64,000 nucleotides of DNA from Muriicola sp. Z0-33 (GTDB taxonomy: Bacteria > Bacteroidota > Bacteroidia > Flavobacteriales > Flavobacteriaceae). The position numbers and the translations under genes are program-made. The stretch lies in the NCBI RefSeq assembly GCF_026126425.1, contig NZ_JAFMPW010000001.1, forward strand, positions 62,001-126,000, written 5' to 3'. Within the stretch, counting starts at the first letter, position 1. Every line of letters begins with the position of its first letter. Shown here one piece after another: positions 37,566 through 45,781 of this stretch. The notes under the pieces were generated by a model. The model saw nothing but the letters and a program-made list of their open reading frames with translations, was not told the DNA's origin and did not search any database.

Positions 37566-38530
37566 TGATTTTAACCTATAGAACTATGCGTATTAGATTA
37601 TTAAGCTTAATGGTATTGCTAGGGGTATTTGCCTCCAATGGCCAGGAACTTACACTTCCTCAGCTTTCGCAATATTTGGCAGATAATCCGTTTGTGATGT
37701 CGCCAACCTATGCGGGTATAGGAGATCATATCAAAATAAGGGTCAATGGCCTTACGCAGTGGGTAGGGATTAAAGATGCCCCCGATACCCAGTCGTTGGC
37801 AGCTGATGCCAGGATTGGAAACAGGTCTGGTCTTGGAATGCTTCTTTATAATGATAGCAATGGGGAAACAAAACAGCGGGGAGCAAGGGTCTCCTTTGCG
37901 CATCACCTGACTTTAGACAGATACGACGATGAATTCCTGTCTTTTGGTCTTTCTTATAATTTCAATCAGTTCAGAATAGATATAGAGAATTTTGATGGTC
38001 CGGATCCCAACGTAACGGACGACAGGGCCACTACCAATCACAACTTTGATGTTGGGGTGCTTTATCGAAAAGACAAGTTTTACTTTAGTCTTAATGCCTC
38101 TAATCTTATCAATAAGGACTTAAGTAAATTTAACCCGGTTTTTGAGCCAAACAGATTGAGAAATTATTATGTATATACGGGATACAGGTATACAAAAAAC
38201 AAAAACAGCCAATTAGAAATAGAACCTTCTGTATTTTTTCAGTGGTTTGAAAGTGATGGCAGGTCTGTGACAGACCTAAACGTTAAATTTCGCTGGTACG
38301 ATTTTGAAGACTATTATTACGCCGGTGTAACCTACAGGTTTCTAAATGACCAGATAGGAGACCCCCTTTATATTGCACCAATTGTAGGGCTTAAAAAAAG
38401 TAATTTTTATTTTGGTTATTCTTATCAGATCATCCTGAACGAAATCCTCGGATACAGTACCGGAACACACGTTGTTACACTTGGTGTAGATCTTTTCCAG
38501 GGGCTTAGTAACTGTAGGTGTACGTATTAA
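37565..38530 (+). CDS. sprF: SprF: PorP/SprF family T9SS outer-membrane protein
   Basis: A 321-residue PorP/SprF protein. A signal peptide (MRIRLLSLMVLLGVFASNGQ) is followed by LPQLSQYLADNPFVMSPTYAG, the conserved N-terminal stretch, then alternating beta-strands of an outer-membrane barrel and an IILNEILGYSTGTHVVTLGV close typical of the family. In F. johnsoniae SprF is needed to deliver SprB to the surface. The first ATG overlaps the stop of the adhesin gene (TAATG), suggesting translational coupling; the Met at residue 8 is an alternative start that better frames the signal peptide. It ends the four-gene operon. Confidence 0.87.
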   Translation: MILTYRTMRIRLLSLMVLLGVFASNGQELTLPQLSQYLADNPFVMSPTYAGIGDHIKIRVNGLTQWVGIKDAPDTQSLAADARIGNRSGLGMLLYNDSNGETKQRGARVSFAHHLTLDRYDDEFLSFGLSYNFNQFRIDIENFDGPDPNVTDDRATTNHNFDVGVLYRKDKFYFSLNASNLINKDLSKFNPVFEPNRLRNYYVYTGYRYTKNKNSQLEIEPSVFFQWFESDGRSVTDLNVKFRWYDFEDYYYAGVTYRFLNDQIGDPLYIAPIVGLKKSNFYFGYSYQIILNEILGYSTGTHVVTLGVDLFQGLSNCRCTY

Positions 38531-38619
38531 TGTTACTAAATTAAAAGCAGGCACCTCTTATTATTTTCAACTATCGCAACCTGTTCACCAGGGAGGATGG
38601 TATTTTCACCAGTTTAATT

Positions 38620-38627
38620 TAAGTTTG
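38620..38627 (+). promoter_or_regulatory. -7 promoter box for folB
   Basis: TAAGTTTG matches TAnnTTTG and lies 18 bases upstream of the folB ATG, in the 115-bp gap after sprF. It suggests folB is transcribed separately from the gliding operon. No obvious terminator hairpin was found in that gap. Confidence 0.45.
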
Positions 38628-38645
38628 CACTACTGAAGAACTACT

Positions 38646-39005
38646 ATGGGCAAGATCAGGGTCAATAATATACGCTTATACGCTTATCACGGCTGTCTGG
38701 AGGAAGAAGCGCTGATTGGCAGTGAATACCGCGTAGATATTGAAATCCAGGCCAATTTAGATGTTGCCAAAACATCCGATGCTCTTGAAGATACAGTTGA
38801 TTATGTACATATCAATAGCATCGTCAAAGAAGAAATGCAGATAAGATCTAAGCTGTTAGAACATGTGGCACAAAGGATTATCCGCAGGATATTCTCCGAA
38901 CTTAATACTGTTTCAGAAATTAATGTTTCGGTATCAAAACTAAATCCGCCTATCGGTGGTGATGTTGAATCGGTGGCGATTATTTTGCAAGAAAAGAGAA
39001 TCTGA
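38646..39005 (+). CDS. folB: Dihydroneopterin aldolase
   Basis: A 119-residue folate-biosynthesis enzyme that converts 7,8-dihydroneopterin to 6-hydroxymethyl-dihydropterin and glycolaldehyde. LYAYHGCLEEEALIGSEYRVD carries the conserved YHG.L.EE segment with the substrate-contacting Glu. DTVDYVHI, LLEHVA and the C-terminal VSKLNPPIGGDVESVAI match the family, including the catalytic-region Lys. Length is normal. It has its own -7 box and is followed by tRNA-Cys. Confidence 0.95.
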   Translation: MGKIRVNNIRLYAYHGCLEEEALIGSEYRVDIEIQANLDVAKTSDALEDTVDYVHINSIVKEEMQIRSKLLEHVAQRIIRRIFSELNTVSEINVSVSKLNPPIGGDVESVAIILQEKRI

Positions 39006-39033
39006 CTTTCTTTTTCAAAGCAGGAAAAAATAG

Positions 39034-39041
39034 TACCTTTG
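39034..39041 (+). promoter_or_regulatory. -7 promoter box for tRNA-Cys
   Basis: TACCTTTG matches TAnnTTTG and ends 12 bases before the first base of the mature tRNA, which fits transcription starting just upstream of it. Confidence 0.55.
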
Positions 39042-39053
39042 CACCTCATTAAT

Positions 39054-39124
39054 GGCATCGTGGCCGAGTGGCTAGGCACAGCTCTGCAAAAGCTTGTACA
39101 GCGGTTCGAATCCGCTCGATGCCT
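39054..39124 (+). tRNA. tRNA-Cys (anticodon GCA)
   Basis: A 71-nt cloverleaf: acceptor stem GGCATCG/CGATGCC, anticodon GCA at 39086-39088 in the loop CTGCAAA, and T-arm GCGGTTCGAATCCGC. The discriminator base is U, as expected for tRNA-Cys. The 3' CCA is not encoded. It is followed at once by a strong terminator and preceded by a -7 box. Confidence 0.96.
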
Positions 39125-39126
39125 CT

Positions 39127-39158
39127 AAAAACCCTCAGCATATTTGTTGGGGGTTTTT
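39127..39158. terminator. Bidirectional terminator between tRNA-Cys and the LysE-family gene
   Basis: AAAAACCCTCAGCA pairs with TGTTGGGGGTTTTT (two G-U pairs) around a short loop. The T5 run on one side and A5 on the other make it usable in both directions: for tRNA-Cys rightward and for the LysE-family gene, which ends at 39181, leftward. Confidence 0.85.
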
Positions 39159-39180
39159 CAATAATATAAAGCGCGGCTGG

Positions 39181-39855
39181 CTAATCTCTTATTTTCTCTA
39201 TGCGCTCTATACCTTCCTGTATATCAAATTTGTCCTTTGGTAAAAAGCCCTTTACGATAAGAACAAGGCCGCAAATCACCAACACGATGCCCAAAACCTT
39301 TTTAACCATAAATATTCTTTCTCTCGTCAGTTTCCTTTTTAACTGCTTAGCCAATAAAATTTTAAAAATATCTGTAGCCAGATAAGCCCCTAACATTGAT
39401 GAAAAGAAAATAAGAATTCTATTGGGTTCGTTATCCAGACTTGGGCCGACAATAATTATTACACCCAGCCAGAAAACCAATACTCCAATATTGATAAAAT
39501 TCAATAAAAACCCTTTTATGAAAAGGCTTAAATAATCTCCTTTTTTTGTTTTTATCTCGGTCGATTGCTTTTTTCCTCCTTTTTGGAAGAATGTAGTTAT
39601 TCCGTAAACTACGAGTATAACCCCCCCAAAGACATATAAGCCTGGTTGGTTACTTAGATTTTCTAACAATTGAAAACTACTGAAATAGGCAATAGTAAGG
39701 AAGAGAATATCTGCAATTATAACTCCGAAATCAAAAAACAAGGCCGCCCTGAATCCCTTAGTCGCGCCGGTTTCAAGCAGTACAAAAAAAACAGGCCCAA
39801 TCATAAAGCTTAATAAAAAGCCCAATGGAATTGCAGCCTGAATATCTTCTAACAT
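39181..39855 (-). CDS. LysE/RhtB family exporter
   Basis: A 224-residue inner-membrane protein with six hydrophobic segments. The N-terminus (AAIPLGFLLSFMIGPVFFVLLETGATKGFRAAL) is the LysE/RhtB signature, in which the GP pair and the following helix are conserved. The LNFINIGVLVFWLG stretch in helix 4 corresponds to the N-P/N-I motif region. Family members export amino acids or related metabolites; the substrate cannot be read from the sequence. It is the last gene of the leftward rnr-DUF2807-LysE run. Confidence 0.85.
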   Translation of the reverse strand: MLEDIQAAIPLGFLLSFMIGPVFFVLLETGATKGFRAALFFDFGVIIADILFLTIAYFSSFQLLENLSNQPGLYVFGGVILVVYGITTFFQKGGKKQSTEIKTKKGDYLSLFIKGFLLNFINIGVLVFWLGVIIIVGPSLDNEPNRILIFFSSMLGAYLATDIFKILLAKQLKRKLTRERIFMVKKVLGIVLVICGLVLIVKGFLPKDKFDIQEGIERIEKIRD

Positions 39856-39872
39856 GCCTTCTTTTTATGCCT

Positions 39873-40553
39873 TTACATGCGTTTTATTTTGCCTCCAAAG
39901 ACCGTTTTCTCATCCATTTTTGAAGGGTCGCCATAAACCAATACTTCTCCTCCTGCCTTAACCGTTGCCTTTACATAATCTGTTGCATAAATTTCTGCGT
40001 TAGATCCCGCATTCACATTTACAGTGGTAAACTTGGTTCTAAAATCCTTTCCTTTATAAACACCCCCGGTATTTATTGCAACATCCTGATTATCTGAAAC
40101 GCCTGTGGCTGTAATTACGCCACCTGTTACAGATTTAATAAGCATTTGTTCTACCTGCGCATTAATAACTATTTCCCCTCCTTCCTGGGCTTTTACCTCC
40201 AACACATCCTGTTCTAGCGTTTCTTCAGAACTTATCCTGGCGTCTTCATTGACGTCTATTACCACTAAATTTTCAGAATAGTATAAATCGACAAAAGTGC
40301 GGTACCCACTAAATAATTTATCAATCTCCATACGAATCTTCAGTACGCCCGAGTTATTAACTATAGCCACCTTTTTGGTGTTCGCTCCAGTAATAACTGC
40401 CTTATTTTCCGTAGATCTTATAAGGTTTACTGATATCCCGTCAAAAGCTTTTAGTTCAGTGAATTTATCTAAACTATGGGTTATTTTTTCATTCTGAGAC
40501 CATATCATTTCAGATCCCAATACAAGGAAAATTAATAATACCAGCTGTTTCAT
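39873..40553 (-). CDS. DUF2807 (head GIN domain) secreted protein
   Basis: A 226-residue exported protein: signal peptide (about 1-20, ending WSQ), then a DUF2807 beta-helix-like domain (about 30-215). The FDGISVNLIRS start, repeated short beta-strands and Gly/Asn-rich turns (GGEIVINAQVEQ, GGVITATGVSD) are typical. The family is widespread in Bacteroidota with unknown function and is thought to act in the envelope. It lies between rnr (49-bp gap) and the LysE-family gene (17-bp gap), same strand. Confidence 0.85.
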   Translation of the reverse strand: MKQLVLLIFLVLGSEMIWSQNEKITHSLDKFTELKAFDGISVNLIRSTENKAVITGANTKKVAIVNNSGVLKIRMEIDKLFSGYRTFVDLYYSENLVVIDVNEDARISSEETLEQDVLEVKAQEGGEIVINAQVEQMLIKSVTGGVITATGVSDNQDVAINTGGVYKGKDFRTKFTTVNVNAGSNAEIYATDYVKATVKAGGEVLVYGDPSKMDEKTVFGGKIKRM

Positions 40554-40602
40554 AAATGTTGGTTTTAGGTTGTTTCCTGTATAACGAACAACATAAATTT
40601 TA

Positions 40603-42792
40603 CTACTTTTTCACCTTGCCCAACAAGGTGAAATCCAGGTGCCTTTTTAATAGATCAGTATCCTTGACCATTACTCTCACCTCATCTCCTAATTGATACA
40701 TTTTAGCCGTCCGCTCACCAATTATAGCGTATTGTCTTTCATCAAAGGTATAATAATCATCTTTTATATCTCTAATACGGACCATTCCTTCACATTTATT
40801 TTCAATAATTTCAACATAGATTCCCCACTCCGTAACCCCTGAAATTACTCCTATAAATTCCATGTCCCTATGGTCCTCCATAAACTTTATCTGCATGTAT
40901 TTTATTGAGTCTCTTTCTGCATTGGCAGCAAGACTTTCCATATTGGAAGAGTGCTTACACTTTTCTTCGTAGCTATCTGCATTAACAGTTTGGCCCTTAT
41001 CTAAATAATGCTGCAAAAGTCTATGGACCATCACATCTGGATAGCGCCTTATGGGGGAGGTAAAATGGGTATAATAATCAAAGGCTAATCCGTAATGCCC
41101 AATATTTTCTGTGGTATATATTGCCTTGCTCATACTTCGAATAGCCAGGGTATCTACTAAATTTTGTTCTTTTTGCCCCCTCACATCCTCGAGAAGCTTA
41201 TTTAAAGAATCGCTAATGGCCTTTTTATTCTTAAAATCAATCTTATGACCAAAACGAGAAATTATGCTGTTAAGCGCCATTAATTTCTCTTCATCCGGCT
41301 CATCATGGATTCTATAAACAAATGTCCTTTCAGGTCTCTGTTTTCCTATAAAAGCGGCTACTTTTCTATTGGCCAGCAGCATAAATTCTTCAATCAGTTT
41401 GTTCGCTTCCTTCGCTTCCTTAAAATATACGCTTTCCGGCTCATTTTGCTCATTGAGGTTAAACTTCACTTCCACTTTATCAAAGGAAATGGCTCCATGG
41501 CTCATTCGCCCACTCCTCATAATTTGAGCAAGCTTATTTAAGTTTAATGTCGCTTCCTTAACCTCATCAGCAACCTGGTAAGCGCCTCCCCTGATTGAAA
41601 TATTTTCCGGAATAGTGGCCTCACCGGTTTCTATTATATGTTGCGCCTCTTCATAAGCAAACCTTTCATCTGAATTAATAACCGTTCTGCCATACCATTC
41701 ATTTTTAACTACTGCGTTCTTATCTATCTCAAACACTGCAGAAAAAGTGTATTTTTCTTCATTTGGTCTTAAAGAGCAGGCATTATTGGATAAAACCTCA
41801 GGTAACATAGGAACCACTCTATCTACAAGGTAGACCGATGTCGCACGTGAATAAGCTTCATCATCCAAAACCGTATCAGGAACAAGATAATGAGATACAT
41901 CAGCAATATGTATTCCTATTTCATAGTTCCCGTTCGGAAGTACCTCAAAAGAAAGCGCATCATCAAAATCTTTAGCATCCTTAGGATCTATAGTAAAAGT
42001 CAGCGTTTCTCTCATATCGCGCCTTTTAGCTATTTCTTCCTTTTTAATAGAGGTATCCAGTTTATTTGCAAAATGCGAAACCTCCACCGGAAATTCATAT
42101 GGAAGACCATATTCTGCTAAAATGGAGTGTATTTCCGTATGATGCTCGCCTGGCATCCCTAAAATTTCCACAATTTCACCAATAGGTGAATCGGCTTTAT
42201 CGGGCCATTCATTTATCCTAACAACCACCTTTTCACCTTCTTTTGCATTTCCAATTTTTTCTATCGGAACAAATATATCCTTGTACATTTTAAAATCTGT
42301 CGGTCTCACAAAAGCAAATGTCTTCTGAAGATCAACTATGCCAACGAAAGTAGATTTCTTTCTTTCCAGGACATTTACAATTTGCCCCTCCAGCTTTTTT
42401 GTTTTTCGCCTTGGATAAATAGCCACCTCCACAATATCCCCATGGAAGGCTCTTTTTAATTTGTTATATGGGACAAATACATCCTCATCCTCCTCATCCA
42501 TAATAACATATGCATTTCCTCTTGCCGTAATTTCTACACGTCCTTTACTGTAATTATTATTGGAAAGTGCCGTGTATTTTCCCCTGGATGCTTCCTGTAT
42601 TCTGTTTTTTGCCTTTAATTCCCCCAGGCGCTTTATAAGTAGATTTCTTCCTTCAGTATCCGTAATTTGAAGTTTGGAAGCTATTTGTTTATAATTGAAG
42701 TTTTGTTTGGGTTGTTTTTCCAGAACGGTAAAAATTCCCTTTGTAATTTCATTTTGTCTTTGACTTTTTATTCTCTTTTTTTTCTTTGACAT
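40603..42792 (-). CDS. rnr: Ribonuclease R
   Basis: A 729-residue 3'-5' exoribonuclease that digests structured RNA. Domains in order are a basic N-terminus with a winged-helix segment (about 15-75), cold-shock/OB folds (about 80-220), the RNB catalytic domain (about 245-570, with TFTIDPKDAKDFDDALSF carrying the metal-binding Asp cluster) and a C-terminal S1 domain (about 640-722, GVISGVTEWGIYVEI). YTHFTSPIRRYPD is the conserved RNB end. Length is normal. It diverges from rpiB across a 609-bp AT-rich gap and heads the leftward run. Confidence 0.95.
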   Translation of the reverse strand: MSKKKKRIKSQRQNEITKGIFTVLEKQPKQNFNYKQIASKLQITDTEGRNLLIKRLGELKAKNRIQEASRGKYTALSNNNYSKGRVEITARGNAYVIMDEEDEDVFVPYNKLKRAFHGDIVEVAIYPRRKTKKLEGQIVNVLERKKSTFVGIVDLQKTFAFVRPTDFKMYKDIFVPIEKIGNAKEGEKVVVRINEWPDKADSPIGEIVEILGMPGEHHTEIHSILAEYGLPYEFPVEVSHFANKLDTSIKKEEIAKRRDMRETLTFTIDPKDAKDFDDALSFEVLPNGNYEIGIHIADVSHYLVPDTVLDDEAYSRATSVYLVDRVVPMLPEVLSNNACSLRPNEEKYTFSAVFEIDKNAVVKNEWYGRTVINSDERFAYEEAQHIIETGEATIPENISIRGGAYQVADEVKEATLNLNKLAQIMRSGRMSHGAISFDKVEVKFNLNEQNEPESVYFKEAKEANKLIEEFMLLANRKVAAFIGKQRPERTFVYRIHDEPDEEKLMALNSIISRFGHKIDFKNKKAISDSLNKLLEDVRGQKEQNLVDTLAIRSMSKAIYTTENIGHYGLAFDYYTHFTSPIRRYPDVMVHRLLQHYLDKGQTVNADSYEEKCKHSSNMESLAANAERDSIKYMQIKFMEDHRDMEFIGVISGVTEWGIYVEIIENKCEGMVRIRDIKDDYYTFDERQYAIIGERTAKMYQLGDEVRVMVKDTDLLKRHLDFTLLGKVKK

Positions 42793-43401
42793 TCAACTTA
42801 ATTTGGGGCGCAAATTACGAATTATAATCCACAGCTTTCTTTATTCATCAGGTTCTTTAATTTCAATAGATAGTTATTATCTTATTAACACTTATTATAA
42901 GTCCTCTATTTTTCTTTTTTAATTAAATAAAATTAATGGTGTCTATGATAGGGTGTTAATAATGAAGATAAAAGATTTCTTAAAAACTTGCTTTGGATAT
43001 AAATATGTGTTTATTGACAATTTACTTTTAGTACTTAGTGGTTAATATCAGTTGATTATGACATTTATTAACGCATATTAATAACTACTATCAACAGTTT
43101 TTATTAATAAATTATTAGGTTATAATTGTTAGTTGCAGACCAAATTAACTTAATATCTTTCTCTTAAGTTCTGGGAAGTTGGTTTTGGCTTTCGGACTAA
43201 GTTTTGTAAGAAGCAATTTTTGTGTAATCTAAAAATTTACTAATAACATCTTTTAAGCATAATATCAACAAAGTGTTATTTTAACAACACATTCATTTAT
43301 AAGGAACTAACTTTATATCCGACACCATATTGTTCATAAACATTTTAAGCGCATATTATTAACGTATTTGTATCTTTGAGTAACCATTAACATTGTAAAT
43401 A
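42793..43401. other. 609-bp AT-rich divergent intergenic region with DnaA-box-like words
   Basis: The longest gene-free stretch in the window, between divergent rnr and rpiB and clearly more AT-rich than its surroundings. It holds repeated TTATTAAC(A/G) words at 42882-42890, 42954-42962 (reverse), 43065-43073 and 43356-43364. CTATCAACA is at 43088-43096, ATATCAACA at 43262-43270, TAATCCACA at 42825-42833 and an interrupted palindrome (GTGTT...AACAC) at 43273-43290. Such words resemble relaxed DnaA boxes (TTATCCACA and AT-rich variants), so this could be a replication origin, but the same composition could simply be a double promoter region. No small ORF worth calling was seen. Confidence 0.4.
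43371..43378 (+). promoter_or_regulatory. -7 promoter box for rpiB
   Basis: TATCTTTG matches TAnnTTTG exactly, 23 bases upstream of the rpiB ATG. The expected -33 position is AT-rich without a clear TTG. Confidence 0.5.
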
Positions 43402-43833
43402 ATGAAAATAGCAATAGGAAATGATCATGCCGGAACAGAATATAAACTTGCGGTGATAGGTTTGTTAAAATCTATGCATGTTGAGATTAAAAATTTTGGA
43501 ACTGACGGTACAGACAGTGTAGACTACCCTGATTTTATCCACCCGGTGGCTGAGGCTGTTGAAAATGACAAAGTAGATTTTGGCATCATTATTTGCGGAA
43601 GTGGAAATGGGGCATCTATGACGGCCAATAAACATCAGAAAGTAAGGGCTGCCTTGTGTTGGAATAAGGAAATTGTTGCATTGGCAAGAGAGCATAATGA
43701 TGCAAACATCCTTAGTTTGCCAGCCAGGTTTATTGCTTTACCGCAGGCCCTGGAAATGGTACAGACCTTTTTAGACACTGCTTTCGCCGGAGGAAGACAC
43801 GAAAGACGGGTCGAAAAGATTCCGTGTGTTTAG
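43402..43833 (+). CDS. rpiB: Ribose-5-phosphate isomerase B
   Basis: A 143-residue RpiB/LacA-type sugar-phosphate isomerase that interconverts ribose 5-phosphate and ribulose 5-phosphate. IAIGNDHAGTEYK at the start and IIICGSGNGASMTANKH (catalytic Cys region) identify it. RARE-type helix residues in ALAREHNDANILSLPARFI and the RHERRVEKI close complete the family pattern. The loop CGSGNG replaces the commoner CGTGIG, a variant I believe is usual in Flavobacteriia. It is the first gene right of the AT-rich gap. Confidence 0.94.
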   Translation: MKIAIGNDHAGTEYKLAVIGLLKSMHVEIKNFGTDGTDSVDYPDFIHPVAEAVENDKVDFGIIICGSGNGASMTANKHQKVRAALCWNKEIVALAREHNDANILSLPARFIALPQALEMVQTFLDTAFAGGRHERRVEKIPCV

Positions 43834-43911
43834 TTTTTTATTTTCAGAGCATATTACCATTACCCGGATTACCCCTTTAAATTTATCCTGGATATTCCTT
43901 AAAAGAGATTC

Positions 43912-44835
43912 ATGGGTCATTCACATTCAAATAATCACCATCATCACCACCACCACCAGGATTTAAGGGGAAGGAATCTTTTTATATCTATTTTATTAAA
44001 TATTTTAATTACAGTTGCCCAGGCTGTAGGCGGACTTATTTCAGGCAGCTTGTCTTTACTCTCGGACGCCCTTCATAATTTCAGCGATGTATTGTCTTTG
44101 ATTGTCAGTTATTTTGCTACTGTTATTGCAAAAAAAGAAGCGTCGGTTAATAAAACTTTTGGTTATAAAAGAGCTGAAATTATAGCGGCATTTGTAAACT
44201 CGGCTACTCTTATCGTTGTTGCAATAATCCTTATTAAGGAAGCTGTTGAGCGTTTTATGGAGCCACAAGCCATAGGTTCGGACCTTGTTATACTATTATC
44301 ACTACTGGGGATTTTAGCAAACGGATTTAGCGTGCTGCTATTGAAGAAAGACGCAAATAGCAACATGAATATGAAATCTGCTTATTTGCATTTGCTAACA
44401 GACATGATGGCTTCCGTAGCTGTTTTAGTTGGCGGAATTCTTATGAAGTTTTATGAGGCCTATTGGATAGACCCTTTACTAACGGTCTTAATAGCACTGT
44501 ACCTTATTTATATGGGATATGACCTTCTTAGAGCGTCCACAAGGGTGCTGATGTTATTCACACCAGATACCATTGAAGTGGAAAAAATAGTGGACACTAT
44601 TAGCAAAATTGAGGAGATAAAAAATGTACACCATGTTCATATTTGGCAGTTAAATGAAGACGAAGTGCACCTGGAGGCACATATAGATTTTGATCAGGAC
44701 ATTAACCTTTCCCAATTTGATATTATACTCGAAAGGATAGAGAAAGATGTTTATCAGAAGTTTGGGATAAATCATGTAAACATCCAACCAGAATACGGAA
44801 AGTGCGACAGTAAAAAAGTAATAGTTCAGGATTAG
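43912..44835 (+). CDS. Cation diffusion facilitator (zinc/cobalt efflux, CzcD/ZitB-like)
   Basis: A 307-residue CDF transporter exporting Zn2+ or similar divalent cations from the cytoplasm in exchange for protons. A His-rich N-terminus (HSHSNNHHHHHHHQD) precedes six membrane helices (about 20-205). SLSLLSDALHNFSDVLSL in helix 2 and HLLTDMMASVAVLVGG in helix 5 carry the metal-site His/Asp residues. A cytoplasmic C-terminal domain (about 215-300) includes NVHHVHIWQLNEDEVHLEAH. The His-run is natural metal-binding sequence in this family. The ElaA-like gene starts four bases after its stop. Confidence 0.93.
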   Translation: MGHSHSNNHHHHHHHQDLRGRNLFISILLNILITVAQAVGGLISGSLSLLSDALHNFSDVLSLIVSYFATVIAKKEASVNKTFGYKRAEIIAAFVNSATLIVVAIILIKEAVERFMEPQAIGSDLVILLSLLGILANGFSVLLLKKDANSNMNMKSAYLHLLTDMMASVAVLVGGILMKFYEAYWIDPLLTVLIALYLIYMGYDLLRASTRVLMLFTPDTIEVEKIVDTISKIEEIKNVHHVHIWQLNEDEVHLEAHIDFDQDINLSQFDIILERIEKDVYQKFGINHVNIQPEYGKCDSKKVIVQD

Positions 44836-44839
44836 AAAA

Positions 44840-45280
44840 ATGAAGATTGCAGTAAAAAACTTTGAGGAAATAACAACAAAAGAACTCTATAATATTTTGC
44901 AGCTAAGGGCAGCTGTTTTTGTTGTAGAGCAAAATTGTGCCTACCAGGATCTGGATGGGAAGGATGAAAAAGCCCTTCATATTATTGGTTCTAAAAATGG
45001 TGACATCGTCGCTTATACAAGAATTTTCGCCCCGGGAGATTACACAGATAAGGCATGTATAGGCAGGGTGGTGGTTAAGAAAGATCAGCGGGCATTTGGA
45101 TATGGCAAGGATATCATGATAGCTTCGATAGACGCCATTCGGAATAGCTTCAAAACCTCTGAGATCTGTTTGTCGGCACAGTCCTATCTTACAAAGTTCT
45201 ACAAGGAATTGGGCTTTAGCCAGGTAGGGGAGGAGTATCTGGAAGACGGGATACCACACATTATGATGGAAAAAAATTAA
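44840..45280 (+). CDS. GNAT family N-acetyltransferase, ElaA-like
   Basis: A 146-residue acyl-CoA N-acyltransferase of the ElaA group. LYNILQLRAAVFVVEQNCAY with the following DLDGKDEKALH is the ElaA signature. IGRVVVKKDQRAFGYGKDIM contains the acetyl-CoA pyrophosphate loop (R..GYGK), and LSAQSYLTKFYKELGF is motif B. The natural substrate of ElaA is not established. It is four bases downstream of the CDF gene, so the two are probably co-transcribed, though no shared function is evident. Confidence 0.88.
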   Translation: MKIAVKNFEEITTKELYNILQLRAAVFVVEQNCAYQDLDGKDEKALHIIGSKNGDIVAYTRIFAPGDYTDKACIGRVVVKKDQRAFGYGKDIMIASIDAIRNSFKTSEICLSAQSYLTKFYKELGFSQVGEEYLEDGIPHIMMEKN

Positions 45281-45302
45281 TCGACCTCTAAGATCTGAGG
45301 GG

Positions 45303-45677
45303 TTATATTCTGATGGGCGTTTTATTACCAAGATTAATGTCTGCCAACATATTATCTGTAAACTTATAATGCCCTCGGGTAGTAATTATCCTGAATTTAT
45401 TGGCTTTTAACCGGCTTAGGGTATCAAGAAATAGCCATTTCGACTTTAATAATTTTGACTTTTCAGATTTCAAACTGATGTCGAAAAAATATTTGCTACC
45501 GTCTTTACGAGCAACAATATCAGGAGTTATGGCCACCCCGGTACTTTTTTTAATAAAAGACTTAGGGGATTCATAACCCTTTAAATCCGCTTTGATATCC
45601 TCAAAACCTCTCGCCTCAAGATGACGTATCGATTTCTCTAAAAATGCTTCGTTTTCTTTCTTTTCTTCTTTTATCAT
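45303..45677 (-). CDS. Hypothetical protein, possible degenerate PD-(D/E)XK fold
   Basis: A 124-residue soluble protein I do not recognise. A charged N-terminal helix (EAFLEKSIRHLEARGF) is followed by a strand ending TPDIV, a strand KYFFDISLK, an amphipathic helix KSKWLFLDTLSRLKA and a strand FRIITTRGH. This order, and the D...D-x-x-K spacing, resemble the core of PD-(D/E)XK nuclease-like proteins, but the exact E/D-x-K motif is absent, so the likeness may be structural only. It converges with the acetyltransferase gene and stands alone. Confidence 0.6.
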   Translation of the reverse strand: MIKEEKKENEAFLEKSIRHLEARGFEDIKADLKGYESPKSFIKKSTGVAITPDIVARKDGSKYFFDISLKSEKSKLLKSKWLFLDTLSRLKANKFRIITTRGHYKFTDNMLADINLGNKTPIRI

Positions 45678-45781
45678 AACTAGTAAGATAGTAGAAAATA
45701 AGAGAATTACAAATTTTACAGACTGATTAACAGTAGTTTATGACTAAATAGAGTTGTAATTTCTGAAGAAACGCACTGCAA

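Noticed and set aside
42793-43401. Firm call of a replication origin
   Set aside because: Box-like words match only loosely, dnaA is not present, and small hand-counted base-skew samples do not change in the expected direction; kept only as a hypothesis.
43936-43959. Run of His codons in the cation transporter, looking like an affinity tag
   Set aside because: His-rich N-termini are natural in cation diffusion facilitators and the flanking sequence is ordinary chromosome.
45282-45300. Possible hairpin between the acetyltransferase and the orphan gene (CCTC...GAGG)
   Set aside because: The stem is very short and no T-run follows on either strand.
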